DNA of 64,000 nucleotides, taken from positions 4,216,001-4,280,000 of the forward strand of contig NZ_CP055481.1 in NCBI RefSeq assembly GCF_013705725.1, read 5' to 3'. The translations under genes and the position numbers were made by a program. This DNA comes from Klebsiella sp. RHBSTW-00484. GTDB lineage: Bacteria > Pseudomonadota > Gammaproteobacteria > Enterobacterales > Enterobacteriaceae. A model generated the notes under the pieces. It had not been told where the DNA came from. It saw only the letters and a list, made by a program, of their open reading frames with translations, and searched no databases. Position 1 is the first letter of the stretch. Each line of letters begins with the position of its first letter. This document shows positions 8,007-17,176 of the stretch, piece by piece.

Positions 8007-9647
8007 TTACGCGTTTTTCAGCACTTCGCTGACAATCTCCACCGCTTCTTTCTCAATCTGCTGACGGTGCTCAGCGCCAAGGAAGCTTTCACAGTAAATT
8101 TTGTAAGCGTCTTCAGTACCTGACGGACGCGCGGCAAACCAGCCGTTCTCGGTCATCACCTTCAGACCGCCAATTGCCGCACCGTTGCCCGGAGCCGCAG
8201 TCAGGCGCGCGGTGATCGGGTCACCCGCCAGCGTGCTGGCGCTTACCATTTCCGGAGAGAGCTTAGACAGCGCTGCTTTCTGTGCAGAGGTCGCAGAAGC
8301 CTGCAGACGGTTGTAGCTTGGCGCACCGAAGCGCTCCGCCAGTTCATCATAGTGCTGCTGCGGGTTTTTCCCGGTCACCGCGGTGATTTCTGCCGCCAGC
8401 AGGCACATGATGATGCCGTCTTTATCGGTAGACCATGGCGTACCATCGAAGCGCAGGAACGAAGCGCCCGCGCTCTCTTCGCCGCCGAAGCCGAAGCTAC
8501 CGTCGAACAGACCATCAACGAACCATTTAAAACCAACCGGTACTTCCACCAGCTTGCGGCCCAAATCATTCACTACGCGGTCGATCATTGCGGAGGAGAC
8601 CAGAGTCTTACCGACAGCAACATCTTTGCCCCACTGCGGGCGATGCTGGAACAGGTAGTTAATCGCCACTGCCAGGTAGTGGTTCGGGTTCATTAACCCG
8701 GCTGGCGTCACGATACCGTGACGGTCGTAATCCGGGTCGTTAGCGAAGGCCAGGTCGAACTTATCACGCAGCGCCAGCAGGCCTGCCATTGCGCACTCGG
8801 AGGAGCAGTCCATACGGATCGCGCCGTCTTTATCGAGGTGCATAAAGCGGAAAGTCTGATCGACATTATCGTTAACGATAGTCAGGTTCAGCTTGTAGTA
8901 CTCAGCAATGCGTTTCCAGTACTCAATACCGGAGCCGCCAAGCGGATCAACACCCAGCGTCAGTCCCGCTTTCTGGATAGCCGCCATATCGACGATATCC
9001 GCCAGCCCTTCGATAAACGGCTGCACCAAATCCTGCTCTTTCACATGACCTGAGGCCAGCGCCGCATCAAGAGAAATACGCTTCACGCCCTGCAGGCCAG
9101 CAGCCAGCAGTTCGTTAGCGCGATTTTCAACAACTTTAGTCACGTTGGTATCAGCCGGGCCACCGTTCGGCGGATTGTACTTAATACCACCGTCTTCCGG
9201 CGGGTTATGGGACGGAGTAATGACGATGCCGTCAGCCTGTGGGCCGCCTTTCTTGTTGTGCACCAGAATCGCATTAGAAATCGCCGGCGTCGGGGTGAAA
9301 CCGTTATTTTCCTGAACGATGACATCAACACCGTTCGCCGCCAGCACTTCCAGTACGGAGATGAAAGCAGGTTCGGATAGCGCGTGGGTGTCCTTCCCGA
9401 CATAGCATGGGCCGGTGATCCCGTTCTTTGCGCGGTCTTCAGCAATTGCCTGGGCAATCGCCAGAATATGCTGCTCGTTGAAGTTGTGGCGCGCCGCGCT
9501 GCCGCGGTGGCCGGAGGTGCCAAACTTCACCGCATGTTCCGCATTACCCACTTCTGGCTTCAGCACATAGTACTGGGCGGTCAGTTGGGCGACGTTAATC
9601 AAATCACTCTGTTGCGCAGGTTGACCTGCGCGCTTATCGATTGCCAT
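8007..9647 (-). CDS. pgm: phosphoglucomutase (alpha-D-glucose-specific)
   Basis: 546 residues, as in E. coli Pgm. It interconverts glucose-1-phosphate and glucose-6-phosphate in the cytoplasm, feeding glycogen, trehalose, galactose and nucleotide-sugar pathways. Active-site phosphoserine loop [11 protein letters not shown], metal loop DPDYDRHG, sugar-binding GGEESAG and phosphate-binding [10 protein letters not shown] are all intact. The start was placed at MAIDKRAG (9647), after AAGGA, not at the upstream codon at 9668, to fit family length and spacing. It lies 32 bases after seqA, with which it forms the known seqA-pgm operon. Confidence 0.97.
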   Translation of the reverse strand: MAIDKRAGQPAQQSDLINVAQLTAQYYVLKPEVGNAEHAVKFGTSGHRGSAARHNFNEQHILAIAQAIAEDRAKNGITGPCYVGKDTHALSEPAFISVLEVLAANGVDVIVQENNGFTPTPAISNAILVHNKKGGPQADGIVITPSHNPPEDGGIKYNPPNGGPADTNVTKVVENRANELLAAGLQGVKRISLDAALASGHVKEQDLVQPFIEGLADIVDMAAIQKAGLTLGVDPLGGSGIEYWKRIAEYYKLNLTIVNDNVDQTFRFMHLDKDGAIRMDCSSECAMAGLLALRDKFDLAFANDPDYDRHGIVTPAGLMNPNHYLAVAINYLFQHRPQWGKDVAVGKTLVSSAMIDRVVNDLGRKLVEVPVGFKWFVDGLFDGSFGFGGEESAGASFLRFDGTPWSTDKDGIIMCLLAAEITAVTGKNPQQHYDELAERFGAPSYNRLQASATSAQKAALSKLSPEMVSASTLAGDPITARLTAAPGNGAAIGGLKVMTENGWFAARPSGTEDAYKIYCESFLGAEHRQQIEKEAVEIVSEVLKNA

Positions 9648-9679
9648 TGCCTGATCCTTCTGGTGCAAAAGTTAAATGA

Positions 9680-10228
9680 CTAGATCGTACCGCAAACCTT
9701 TTCGATCAATTCCGCAGGGAACTGCATTGACTGCATGATATGTTCAATCATGCTGCATTTGCGGCCGGTATTGGTATTTGTAATAACCCACCACGGCGTG
9801 CCCGGAACCTGCTTAGGTTTTGTCTGATTACCATTTTTCTGTAGCGTCCGCTCATCTTCAGCGAAATAGACGCGTGTGCGCCCATGCAGAGACTCGGTCG
9901 CCTCCGCAAAGCCTTTGCTGTCTAAGGAGTAGAGGGTAGTCAGAACCAGCATGAAACGGTTTACCGCGCGTTTTTGTTCGGCGTACTCATCAGATAGCAG
10001 CAGCTCGCGCATGGCGCGGACTTTATCCTTCAGAGGATTGGCGGGTTTCACTTCAACGACAGGCGTTGGCGCCGGAGCCGGAACGACTTTCGCTACCGGT
10101 GCGGCAGGCTGGGAAACGGCGGAAAACTTCAACATGCGCCGTAAAATGTCGGATGCACTCTCGCCAATATGCTTGGTGTGGCTGGCAATATAGCTATAGA
10201 GTTCATCATCAACTTCAATTGTTTTCAT
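9680..10228 (-). CDS. seqA: negative modulator of replication initiation SeqA
   Basis: 182 residues. The N-terminal multimerisation domain (MKTIEVDDELYSYIA) is joined through an Ala/Pro/Val-rich linker (about residues 50-75) to the C-terminal domain that binds hemimethylated GATC. SeqA sequesters oriC and new DNA behind the fork. The ATG at 10228 gives the standard N-terminus; the longer open frame upstream is not used. It is divergent from ybfF with about 180 bases between, and co-directional with pgm. Confidence 0.97.
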   Translation of the reverse strand: MKTIEVDDELYSYIASHTKHIGESASDILRRMLKFSAVSQPAAPVAKVVPAPAPTPVVEVKPANPLKDKVRAMRELLLSDEYAEQKRAVNRFMLVLTTLYSLDSKGFAEATESLHGRTRVYFAEDERTLQKNGNQTKPKQVPGTPWWVITNTNTGRKCSMIEHIMQSMQFPAELIEKVCGTI

Positions 10229-10411
10229 CTTAATCCAGTACGATATCTTTTCTGAATACAAGTTGTCGGGATTATAAGGACAAATCCCAACCGCGGATAG
10301 CGTCAAACCAGGATGGCGGTAAAACTCGGAAATCTTCCGGGTCTTGCAGCCGGATGGCAGAATGTCCAACATAATACCCTAACCCGACGGAGCGAAAAAA
10401 AGAACTTTGCC

Positions 10412-11185
10412 ATGAAATTAAATAGCCGAGCGCAATCTGCACAGAATCCGCACAATAATCCCCCTATCGTCCTGGTCCATGGCCTTTTTGGCAGTCTGGA
10501 TAACCTTGGGATCCTCGCCCGGGATCTGGTCGCTGACTACGATATTTTACAGGTCGATATGCGAAATCACGGTCTTTCCCCGCGCGCACCAGAGATGACC
10601 TATGCCGCGATGGCTCAGGATTTGATTGATACACTCAATGAATACCAAATAGAAAAAGCGACCTTTATTGGTCACTCAATGGGCGGCAAGGCGGTCATGG
10701 CGCTGAGCGCACTGGCCCCGGAGCGCATTGCGGGGCTGGTTGCGATTGACATTGCCCCTGTGGATTATCACGTTCGTCGCCATGATGAAATCTTCGCCGC
10801 CATCAATGCCGTGACCGACGCCCACGCGGCCACTCGCCAGCAGGCAGCGACGGTTATGCGGGAACACCTTCATGAAGAAGGCGTCATTCAGTTCCTGCTG
10901 AAATCCTTTGTGGACGGTCAGTGGCGGTTTAACGTACCGGTATTGTGGGAGCAATATGACAATATCGTCGGCTGGCAAACCATCCCCGCCTGGCCGCATC
11001 CGGCGCAGTTTATCCCCGGCGGTAACTCACCCTACGTAACCGATGCCTACCGTGAGGCTCTGCTGGCTCAATTCCCCCAGGCACGGGCTCACGTGATTGC
11101 CGGAGCCGGACATTGGGTACATGCAGAAAAACCAGAGGCCGTTTTACGGGCAATACGCCGTTATTTAACCTCCATAGCCGCGTAA
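10412..11185 (+). CDS. ybfF: alpha/beta-hydrolase esterase YbfF
   Basis: 257 residues starting at MKLNSRAQ; upstream in-frame codons lie in the promoter region shared with seqA. Alpha/beta-hydrolase fold with oxyanion VHGLFGS, nucleophile elbow GHSMGG and catalytic His in AGAGHWVH. The family hydrolyses short acyl esters such as palmitoyl-CoA and malonyl-CoA in vitro; the physiological substrate is not established. It is 133 bases upstream of ybfE on the same strand. Confidence 0.93.
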   Translation: MKLNSRAQSAQNPHNNPPIVLVHGLFGSLDNLGILARDLVADYDILQVDMRNHGLSPRAPEMTYAAMAQDLIDTLNEYQIEKATFIGHSMGGKAVMALSALAPERIAGLVAIDIAPVDYHVRRHDEIFAAINAVTDAHAATRQQAATVMREHLHEEGVIQFLLKSFVDGQWRFNVPVLWEQYDNIVGWQTIPAWPHPAQFIPGGNSPYVTDAYREALLAQFPQARAHVIAGAGHWVHAEKPEAVLRAIRRYLTSIAA

Positions 11186-11318
11186 CTGGCTAAAATCTGC
11201 CCGACCGCGCGGCAGAATGCCCGTGGTCGTTGGCGCAGCCCCTCGCCTGATGTATTATGGCGGGCTATCTGCGTCGGCTATACCCGACAGCTTGTTTCCC
11301 CCGAAGTCACTCTGAATC

Positions 11319-11612
11319 ATGGCAAAAGAACAAACGGACCGTACGACATTAGATTTGTTCGCAACCGAGCGTCGGCCGGGTAGACCGAAAACCAATCCGC
11401 TTTCACGCGACGAACAGCTGCGTATCAACAAACGCAATCAGCTCAAGCGCGATAAAGTTCGCGGTTTGAAGCGCGTTGAGCTGAAGCTCAATGCCGATGC
11501 GGTTGATGCGCTCAATGAGCTGGCCGAAGCCCGCAACATGAACCGCAGCGATCTGATTGAAGAGATGCTGATGAACCAACTGGCGGCCCTGCGCAGCCAG
11601 GATAAAGCCTAA
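11319..11612 (+). CDS. ybfE: small LexA-associated protein YbfE (ribbon-helix-helix-like)
   Basis: 97 residues, same length as E. coli YbfE. Highly basic in the middle (RINKRNQLKRDKVRGLKRVELKL) and ending in a ribbon-helix-helix-like segment (VDALNELAEARNMNRSDLIEEMLM), which suggests DNA binding. In E. coli it is listed as LexA-regulated, but no canonical LexA box is visible in the 133 bases upstream here. It precedes fldA by 150 bases. Function not established. Confidence 0.85.
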   Translation: MAKEQTDRTTLDLFATERRPGRPKTNPLSRDEQLRINKRNQLKRDKVRGLKRVELKLNADAVDALNELAEARNMNRSDLIEEMLMNQLAALRSQDKA

Positions 11613-11762
11613 AACCCTCAAAAAATAAGCTTTCATGTAGCAGAGTGTGCAGTCGGGCGTGATTGCTGTTTCCGCGCCCTTCTCAGTTCTGCTATCATTG
11701 CCCCTATCTGTGGGCATTTAAGTCCCTACCACATCATTAAGTTTCAAGAGGTTATTTTACTC

Positions 11763-12293
11763 ATGGCAATCATCGGCATCTTTTTTGGCAGCGACACCGG
11801 CAACACCGAAAATATTGCAAAAATGATTCAAAAGCAGCTTGGTAAAGATGTTGCTGATGTTCGCGACATTGCCAAGAGCAGCAAAGAAGATCTGCAAGCT
11901 CACGATATTCTGCTGCTCGGCATTCCAACCTGGTACTACGGTGAAGCACAGTGTGACTGGGATGATTTCTTCCCGACGCTGGAAGAAGTCGATTTCAACG
12001 GCAAACTGGTCGCGCTGTTTGGCTGCGGCGATCAGGAAGACTACGCTGAATACTTCTGTGATGCGCTGGGTACCATTCGCGACATCATCGAACCGCGCGG
12101 CGCCACTATCGTTGGTCACTGGCCGACTGCTGGATATCATTTCGAAGCATCTAAAGGTCTGGCAGATGATGACCACTTCGTGGGTCTGGCCATCGACGAA
12201 GACCGTCAGCCAGAACTGACTAACGAACGCGTGGAAAAATGGGTAAAACAGATTTCTGAAGAGCTGCACCTCGAAGAAATCAAGAATGCCTGA
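11763..12293 (+). CDS. fldA: flavodoxin 1
   Basis: 176 residues, standard length. FMN phosphate loop SDTGNTENIA (residues 10-19), isoalloxazine-flanking W/Y regions (PTWYYGE and GCGDQEDYAEYF). Cytoplasmic electron carrier that supports radical-SAM enzymes, biotin and methionine synthesis and pyruvate formate-lyase activation. GAGG lies about 11 bases before the ATG. It is immediately upstream of fur on the same strand, as in E. coli, where fldA-fur read-through adds to fur expression. Confidence 0.97.
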   Translation: MAIIGIFFGSDTGNTENIAKMIQKQLGKDVADVRDIAKSSKEDLQAHDILLLGIPTWYYGEAQCDWDDFFPTLEEVDFNGKLVALFGCGDQEDYAEYFCDALGTIRDIIEPRGATIVGHWPTAGYHFEASKGLADDDHFVGLAIDEDRQPELTNERVEKWVKQISEELHLEEIKNA

Positions 12294-12522
12294 GTCTAAA
12301 CGGCGTTATCGTCAGATTTCGCCGAATTAATAGATAAAAGCAATCAAAGTTATAGCTACAAGTTTTTAACTTTTAATCACATATCTGTACAATGTCCTCT
12401 GATTTAACGAGGTCACGTGAAGCACTTTGTAGCCAGTGCCTCGTTTTTGACAGCATACAAGGCCCGATGCTTGCAGTTTTCATTTCACCATGGCAGTTCT
12501 ATAATGAGACGCATTACATCGG

Positions 12523-12588
12523 GTGATTCTCTGTATTACTTCCGCTGATGGAAGTAGATCGTTTAGCAACAGGACAGATTCCGCATGA
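12523..12588 (+). CDS. possible uof-like leader ORF overlapping fur start
   Basis: A 21-codon frame starts at GTG (12523) and ends in a TGA that overlaps the fur ATG as ATGA. E. coli fur is translationally coupled to the upstream leader ORF uof, which has the same kind of stop/start overlap. Here the frame is shorter than the E. coli one (28 codons), and its start codon and ribosome site are uncertain. Positional support only. Confidence 0.35.
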   Translation: MILCITSADGSRSFSNRTDSA

Positions 12589-13037
12589 CTGACAACAATA
12601 CCGCATTAAAGAAGGCTGGCCTGAAAGTGACACTTCCGCGATTAAAAATCCTGGAAGTCCTGCAGGAACCGGATAACCATCATGTCAGTGCGGAAGACTT
12701 ATATAAACGCCTGATTGATATGGGTGAAGAGATTGGCCTGGCCACCGTCTACCGCGTACTGAACCAGTTCGACGACGCCGGCATCGTCACCCGTCATAAT
12801 TTCGAAGGTGGTAAATCCGTTTTCGAACTGACGCAGCAGCATCATCATGATCACCTGATTTGCCTCGATTGCGGCAAAGTGATCGAATTTAGCGATGACT
12901 CAATTGAAGCTCGTCAGCGTGAGATTGCCTCCCGACACGGTATTCGCCTCACCAACCACAGCCTGTACCTGTACGGTCACTGTGCAGAAGGCGATTGCCG
13001 CGAAGATGAACATGCCCACGACGCGGTGGAAAAGTAA
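12585..13037 (+). CDS. fur: ferric uptake regulator Fur
   Basis: 150 residues. N-terminal winged helix (LKVTLPRLKILEVL, then GLATVYRVLNQFDDAG recognition helix). Metal sites are marked by HHHHDHLICLDCGK (His cluster and Cys pair) and a C-terminal HCAEGDC pair. Fe(II)-bound dimer represses iron-uptake genes at Fur boxes. It follows fldA by 291 bases, a gap that holds its own promoters and a possible coupled leader ORF. A strong terminator follows. Confidence 0.98.
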   Translation: MTDNNTALKKAGLKVTLPRLKILEVLQEPDNHHVSAEDLYKRLIDMGEEIGLATVYRVLNQFDDAGIVTRHNFEGGKSVFELTQQHHHDHLICLDCGKVIEFSDDSIEARQREIASRHGIRLTNHSLYLYGHCAEGDCREDEHAHDAVEK

Positions 13038-13057
13038 TTCCCCGTTGCGTAAGCAGC

Positions 13058-13087
13058 AAAAAGCCAACCGTCAGGTTGGCTTTTTTT
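13058..13087 (+). terminator. fur terminator
   Basis: AGCCAACC, loop GTCA, GGTTGGCT followed by seven Ts: a strong rho-independent terminator. The A-run on its left also allows function for chiQ on the opposite strand. Confidence 0.9.
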
Positions 13088-13107
13088 ATGGCTACGAAAA
13101 GTAAAAA

Positions 13108-13440
13108 TCAGGGTTTCGTGTTGTTGCTACGAATCTCTTTCCAAATCTGGTCACAGCGCGACTGTACTGCCTGATCGTTACCGGTTTTACGCGCCTGGAT
13201 ACATTGCTGGTAATCCAGTACTCGCACGCTTTCCTGAGTTGCGAACTGCTGATGCTGCTTCTCTTGCTTCAGAACGTCTAATACGCTCTGGCAGGCTTCG
13301 ACTTTATCCGGGTTACCCTCAGCTGTGTTAATACAGGCGCTGTAGGCATCTTTTAACTTTGAATCCTCTTTCGGCGCTGGCGACTGCGTGCAGGCAACCA
13401 GACCTGCCGCCATAATGGCGACAAGCAATAGCTTCTTCAT
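13108..13440 (-). CDS. chiQ: chitosugar-related lipoprotein ChiQ (YbfN)
   Basis: 110 residues. The lipoprotein signal peptide MKKLLLVAIMAAGLVAC has lipobox LVAC (Cys17), so it is lipidated and, with Thr-Gln at +2/+3, probably sorted to the outer membrane. Four further cysteines in the mature part could pair. It lies 47 bases downstream of chiP in the same operon, as in E. coli and Salmonella. Exact role unknown; co-expression ties it to chitooligosaccharide uptake. Confidence 0.9.
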   Translation of the reverse strand: MKKLLLVAIMAAGLVACTQSPAPKEDSKLKDAYSACINTAEGNPDKVEACQSVLDVLKQEKQHQQFATQESVRVLDYQQCIQARKTGNDQAVQSRCDQIWKEIRSNNTKP

Positions 13441-13487
13441 AATCGACCTCGGGAAATTGCGGCAGGCTCATGCCCGCCGCACTGGCA

Positions 13488-14891
13488 TCAGAAAATGGTG
13501 AATGGAGCAATAACCATGAACTTCACGTCGCGCTCATCCTGGAAGATGTTGCCGTAGCCGCCGCTCCAGCTTGGGATATCGGAGTGGTTGTCGTATTGAG
13601 TAAAGTGCAGTTTAAACAGCGTACCCTTCGCGCGTCCTTCCTGTACGGTGTACATCGCATCCAGGCTGTAGGCTGACTCTTCCAGACGTTTGTCAGGGTT
13701 GTAGTAAGCATCAGGAGAAGACATTTTTCCTGGTTTTGCATCCCATGCATAAACGTAGGACGCGCCGAAGGCCCAACCCGGCATATTCCAGTTCTTCATG
13801 TCATACATCGCACCGAAGAACACCGCTTTTTCACCGTTGGCGTTGAAGTCAGAGCGGTTATCCCACCAGACATCGAGACGACCGTTAGATGAGGCGTAAG
13901 TCGGCGTCATACGCTGCAGGAAGTAGCCCTGCTGACCATCAGCTTTAACCCAGGTTCCTTCCAGACGCAGGTCGAGAACATCGGCAACCTTATAGCCAAA
14001 GGTCAATGCCTGCAACCAGGCGGTACCATCATAAATATCGTTCGCCCCGCCGTTACTGACTTTATCGCGAGTACCGTAGAACTGGTAGCTGGTGGTTAGC
14101 GGCGTGCCTGCGACATCAAATTTGTAGCTGGCCTTAGCGAAATACTGGTCGATGTAACCCTGTGCCTGGCCAAATGCGGCTTCCAGCACGAAGTCATTTT
14201 TAAAATCATACTTGGCGCCAAGAGAGTGGAGATAATCAACCTTGGTTTTCTTATCGTTCTGGTAGAACTCGTCCATTTCGATGTGCCACGGTGCTTTATA
14301 TTCGTTTGTCCACATATAGGAAAAACTCAGCGCGCCCGTATCACCATAATCAAAGTTGGCACCGGCTTCTGCGCCCTGATAGGTACCCGGCATAAAGCTC
14401 CAGTGCGGAGCCAGCAAGGTTTGACCGGTAGGCTGGATATAGCCAGCACGCGCCCAGGCTGGGCCGTATTTGAATTTGGCCGCCGCTTTGTACAGACTGA
14501 TCCCGCTCTTATCGCCAGTATAATCTTCATCGTAAGCTTTATTGCGCGAGGAGAAAGCGATTTCGTTCGGGTGGCCGCTTTCACTGCTTTCGCCCATTTC
14601 GATGGCGGTAAAGGCGGCAACATCAATACCAAACATGTCGGCAGCATAGCCAGACTGGAAATCCAGGTTGGCGTTCCAGGTGGAATGAGAAAGGTTAGTT
14701 TTGTATTTGTCACCATCGGTCACATCTTTACGGTCACGCTCACGCTGCCAGTAATAGATGCCGCCGGTTAACGTTGAATCATCAATGAACCCTTCTGCTT
14801 TCGCATCCGGTACCATTGCAAAACCTGACAGTGCTGTCACACCGGCGATAGCCAGCGCCAGCGTACTACGTTTGCCACTAAACGTACGCAT
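13488..14891 (-). CDS. chiP: chitoporin ChiP (YbfM)
   Basis: 467 residues, OprD/OprB-like outer-membrane porin for chitobiose and chitooligosaccharides. Signal peptide ([19 protein letters not shown]) with cleavage near AKA-EGF. Abundant alternating aromatic strands, C-terminal Phe (VIAPFTIF) typical of barrel assembly. The start was placed at the second ATG (14891), 7 bases after AGAGGA; the ATG at 14897 is only one base from it. The leader carries a ChiX pairing site and a NagC-like box. Operon chiP-chiQ. Confidence 0.96.
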   Translation of the reverse strand: MRTFSGKRSTLALAIAGVTALSGFAMVPDAKAEGFIDDSTLTGGIYYWQRERDRKDVTDGDKYKTNLSHSTWNANLDFQSGYAADMFGIDVAAFTAIEMGESSESGHPNEIAFSSRNKAYDEDYTGDKSGISLYKAAAKFKYGPAWARAGYIQPTGQTLLAPHWSFMPGTYQGAEAGANFDYGDTGALSFSYMWTNEYKAPWHIEMDEFYQNDKKTKVDYLHSLGAKYDFKNDFVLEAAFGQAQGYIDQYFAKASYKFDVAGTPLTTSYQFYGTRDKVSNGGANDIYDGTAWLQALTFGYKVADVLDLRLEGTWVKADGQQGYFLQRMTPTYASSNGRLDVWWDNRSDFNANGEKAVFFGAMYDMKNWNMPGWAFGASYVYAWDAKPGKMSSPDAYYNPDKRLEESAYSLDAMYTVQEGRAKGTLFKLHFTQYDNHSDIPSWSGGYGNIFQDERDVKFMVIAPFTIF

Positions 14892-14898
14892 ATGCATA

Positions 14899-14909
14899 TC
14901 CTCTTTGAC
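14899..14909 (-). promoter_or_regulatory. ChiX sRNA pairing site over chiP ribosome binding site
   Basis: On the minus strand GTCAAAGAGGA is an 11-base exact complement of the ChiX seed region as I recall it (UCCUCUUUGAC). It contains the chiP Shine-Dalgarno AGAGGA. In E. coli and Salmonella ChiX blocks chiP translation here, and chb mRNA acts as a decoy. The site is visible; the regulation is by homology. Confidence 0.75.
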
Positions 14910-15010
14910 TTTTTAAAAACGCAGTTGCCAAGGGCAACTAGCGAAAAAAATAAAATAAAACTGCTTAAAAAGTGGAGCGGTAAAATCCGCATAACCACTG
15001 GGTATAGACT

Positions 15011-15031
15011 ATTTTTCGTGACGCGAATTAT
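15011..15031. promoter_or_regulatory. NagC-like operator upstream of chiP
   Basis: ATTTTTCGTGACGCGAATTAT resembles the nagE-side operator in this window: 13 of 16 bases match over TTCG...AATTA. It lies about 120 bases upstream of the chiP start. In E. coli chiP is NagC-repressed, so this is the likely operator. Confidence 0.55.
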
Positions 15032-15061
15032 CAATCTCTTTCGGTGACCAAAGATGAAGAT

Positions 15062-15077
15062 TATGACAAAGCGCACA
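15062..15077. promoter_or_regulatory. candidate CRP site upstream of chiP
   Basis: TATGA-N6-GCACA matches 8 of 10 conserved bases of the CRP half-sites (TGTGA-N6-TCACA). It lies 30 bases beyond the NagC-like box, a reasonable activator position. Pattern match only. The rest of the 14892-15284 gap is AT-rich, with no gene recognised. Confidence 0.35.
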
Positions 15078-15284
15078 TAATCTATGTCTTTTTGTTTCAG
15101 TCGTAGAAGTCATGCATTTTACGTGGAAGTGCTTGCTATATCAGAAAAAACAGGCGTAATGAAAGCGATTACATGTTTTTATAGTGGATGACCGAAGGGA
15201 CAAATAGTCGTGATTATTACAATCTGTAAACAAGATTAATTCGCATCGCGAAAATATGGAGATTTAATCCCCTGATTCTGAAAT

Positions 15285-15311
15285 AAAAAAAACGCCGCTG
15301 TTTGCGGCGTT
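15285..15311 (-). terminator. glnS terminator
   Basis: AACGCCGC, loop, GCGGCGTT, followed on the minus strand by a T-run (complement of the A-run 15285-15292). Lies just downstream of the glnS stop. Confidence 0.88.
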
Positions 15312-15329
15312 CTCATTAATAGCAGATAA

Positions 15330-16997
15330 CTACGCGCCGACTTTCGCCCAGGTATCACGCAGACCAACAGTGCGGTTAAACACCAAATTGGTTGCGGTTG
15401 CATAGCGGCTGTCGAGGCAGAAGTAACCTTCGCGCTCAAACTGATACGCTTTCTCTGCCTGCGCCTGCGCCAGGCTTGGTTCAGCAAAACCCTGCTTGAT
15501 AATCAGCGATTCCGGGTTCATGACCGACAGGAAATCATCAGCAGCACCGGGATTTGGCACGCTGAACAGACGATCGTACAGACGAATCTCTACCGGCAGA
15601 GCATGTGCCGCGCTCACCCAGTGAATCACGCCCTTAACCTTGCGACCATCGGCCGGATCTTTGCTCAGGGTGTCAGCATCGTAGGTACAGAAGATAGTAG
15701 TGATATTACCTTCCACGTCCTTCTCTACGCGCTCGGCTTTGATAACGTAAGCATTACGCAGACGGACTTCTTTGCCCAGCACCAGACGCTTGTACTGCTT
15801 GTTCGCCTCTTCACGGAAATCCGCGCGATCGATCCAAATTTCGGCGCTGAATGGCACTTCACGGCTACCCATCTCCGGTTTGCTCGGATGATTCGGCATC
15901 GTTACCATTTCGCTGCCACCCTGCGGATAGTTTTCGATAACCAATTTAACCGGGTCGATAACGGCCATCGCGCGCGGAGCGTTTTCGTTCAAATCCTCAC
16001 GAATGCAGGATTCCAGTGAAGCGATTTCAATGGTGTTGTCTTGTTTGGTCACGCCGATGCGTTTGCAGAACTCACGGATGGATTCAGCGGTGTAACCGCG
16101 ACGACGCAGACCGGAGATCGTCGGCATACGCGGATCATCCCAACCTTCAACGTGCTTCTCGGTCACCAGCTGATTCAGTTTGCGCTTGGACATCACGGTG
16201 TATTCGAGGTTAAGACGCGAGAATTCATACTGACGCGGATGCACGGGGATGCTGATGTTATCCAGCACCCAATCGTACAGACGGCGGTTATCCTGGAACT
16301 CAAGGGTGCACAGGGAATGAGTAATCCCTTCCAGCGCATCGCTAATGCAGTGGGTAAAGTCGTACATTGGGTAAATGCACCACTTGCTTCCGGTCTGATG
16401 GTGATCGGCAAACTTAATGCGGTACAACACCGGATCGCGCATGACGATAAACGGAGAAGCCATATCAATTTTTGCACGCAGACAGGCTTTACCTTCTTCA
16501 AAACCGCCGGTACGCATTTTTTCAAACAGCGCCAGGTTCTCTTCTACGCTGCGATCGCGATACGGGCTGTTTTTACCCGGCGCTTTCAGCGTGCCGCGAT
16601 ATTCGCGAATCTCTTCCGCCGACAGTTCATCAACATAGGCAAGGCCTTTGTTGATCAGCTCAACCGCATACTGATGCAGCTGATCGAAATAGTCAGACGA
16701 GTAGCAAACGTCCCCGGACCAGTGGAAACCTAACCACTGCACGTCGTTTTTAATCGACTCAACGTACTCGATATCTTCCTTCACCGGGTTGGTGTCATCG
16801 AAACGCAGGTTGCATTGACCCTGGTAATCCTGGGCGATACCAAAATTCAGACAAATAGACTTCGCATGGCCAATGTGCAGATAACCATTCGGTTCCGGTG
16901 GAAAACGGGTATGAACAGTGGTGTGCTTACCAGTAGCCAGATCTTCATCGATTATCTGACGAATAAAGTTAGTCGGGCGGGCTTCTGCCTCACTCAT
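15330..16997 (-). CDS. glnS: glutaminyl-tRNA synthetase
   Basis: 555 residues, class I synthetase charging tRNA-Gln with glutamine. Class signature HIGH within [14 protein letters not shown] (about residues 34-47) and the KMSKS equivalent VMSKRK (about 268). The C-terminal beta-barrel anticodon-binding domains are complete. Gene order nagE-glnS-chiP-chiQ on one strand is the E. coli order. Its substrates, four tRNA-Gln genes, lie in the cluster at 25.8-26.4 kb. Confidence 0.98.
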   Translation of the reverse strand: MSEAEARPTNFIRQIIDEDLATGKHTTVHTRFPPEPNGYLHIGHAKSICLNFGIAQDYQGQCNLRFDDTNPVKEDIEYVESIKNDVQWLGFHWSGDVCYSSDYFDQLHQYAVELINKGLAYVDELSAEEIREYRGTLKAPGKNSPYRDRSVEENLALFEKMRTGGFEEGKACLRAKIDMASPFIVMRDPVLYRIKFADHHQTGSKWCIYPMYDFTHCISDALEGITHSLCTLEFQDNRRLYDWVLDNISIPVHPRQYEFSRLNLEYTVMSKRKLNQLVTEKHVEGWDDPRMPTISGLRRRGYTAESIREFCKRIGVTKQDNTIEIASLESCIREDLNENAPRAMAVIDPVKLVIENYPQGGSEMVTMPNHPSKPEMGSREVPFSAEIWIDRADFREEANKQYKRLVLGKEVRLRNAYVIKAERVEKDVEGNITTIFCTYDADTLSKDPADGRKVKGVIHWVSAAHALPVEIRLYDRLFSVPNPGAADDFLSVMNPESLIIKQGFAEPSLAQAQAEKAYQFEREGYFCLDSRYATATNLVFNRTVGLRDTWAKVGA

Positions 16998-17116
16998 CGC
17001 GGGTTCCTCAAAGCGTAAACAACGTATAACGGCGTATGATCTTATAAGCCGAAGAGGCTGACAACCTTTAGTTACGCAAAATACGTATCAAACGGAAATA
17101 TTGAGGTTATTTGCGG

Positions 17117-17151
17117 TAAAAAAAAGCGGCGCAGATTTCGCTGCGCCGCTT
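17117..17151 (-). terminator. nagE terminator
   Basis: AAGCGGCGCAG, loop, CTGCGCCGCTT with a T-run on the minus strand; a strong terminator between nagE and glnS. Confidence 0.9.
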
Positions 17152-17176
17152 GAGGCATAAACTCTACTCAGGAGCC

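Noticed and set aside
11186-11318. LexA box upstream of ybfE
   Set aside because: The E. coli gene is described as LexA-regulated, but no CTG-N10-CAG with an AT-rich centre was found in this gap.
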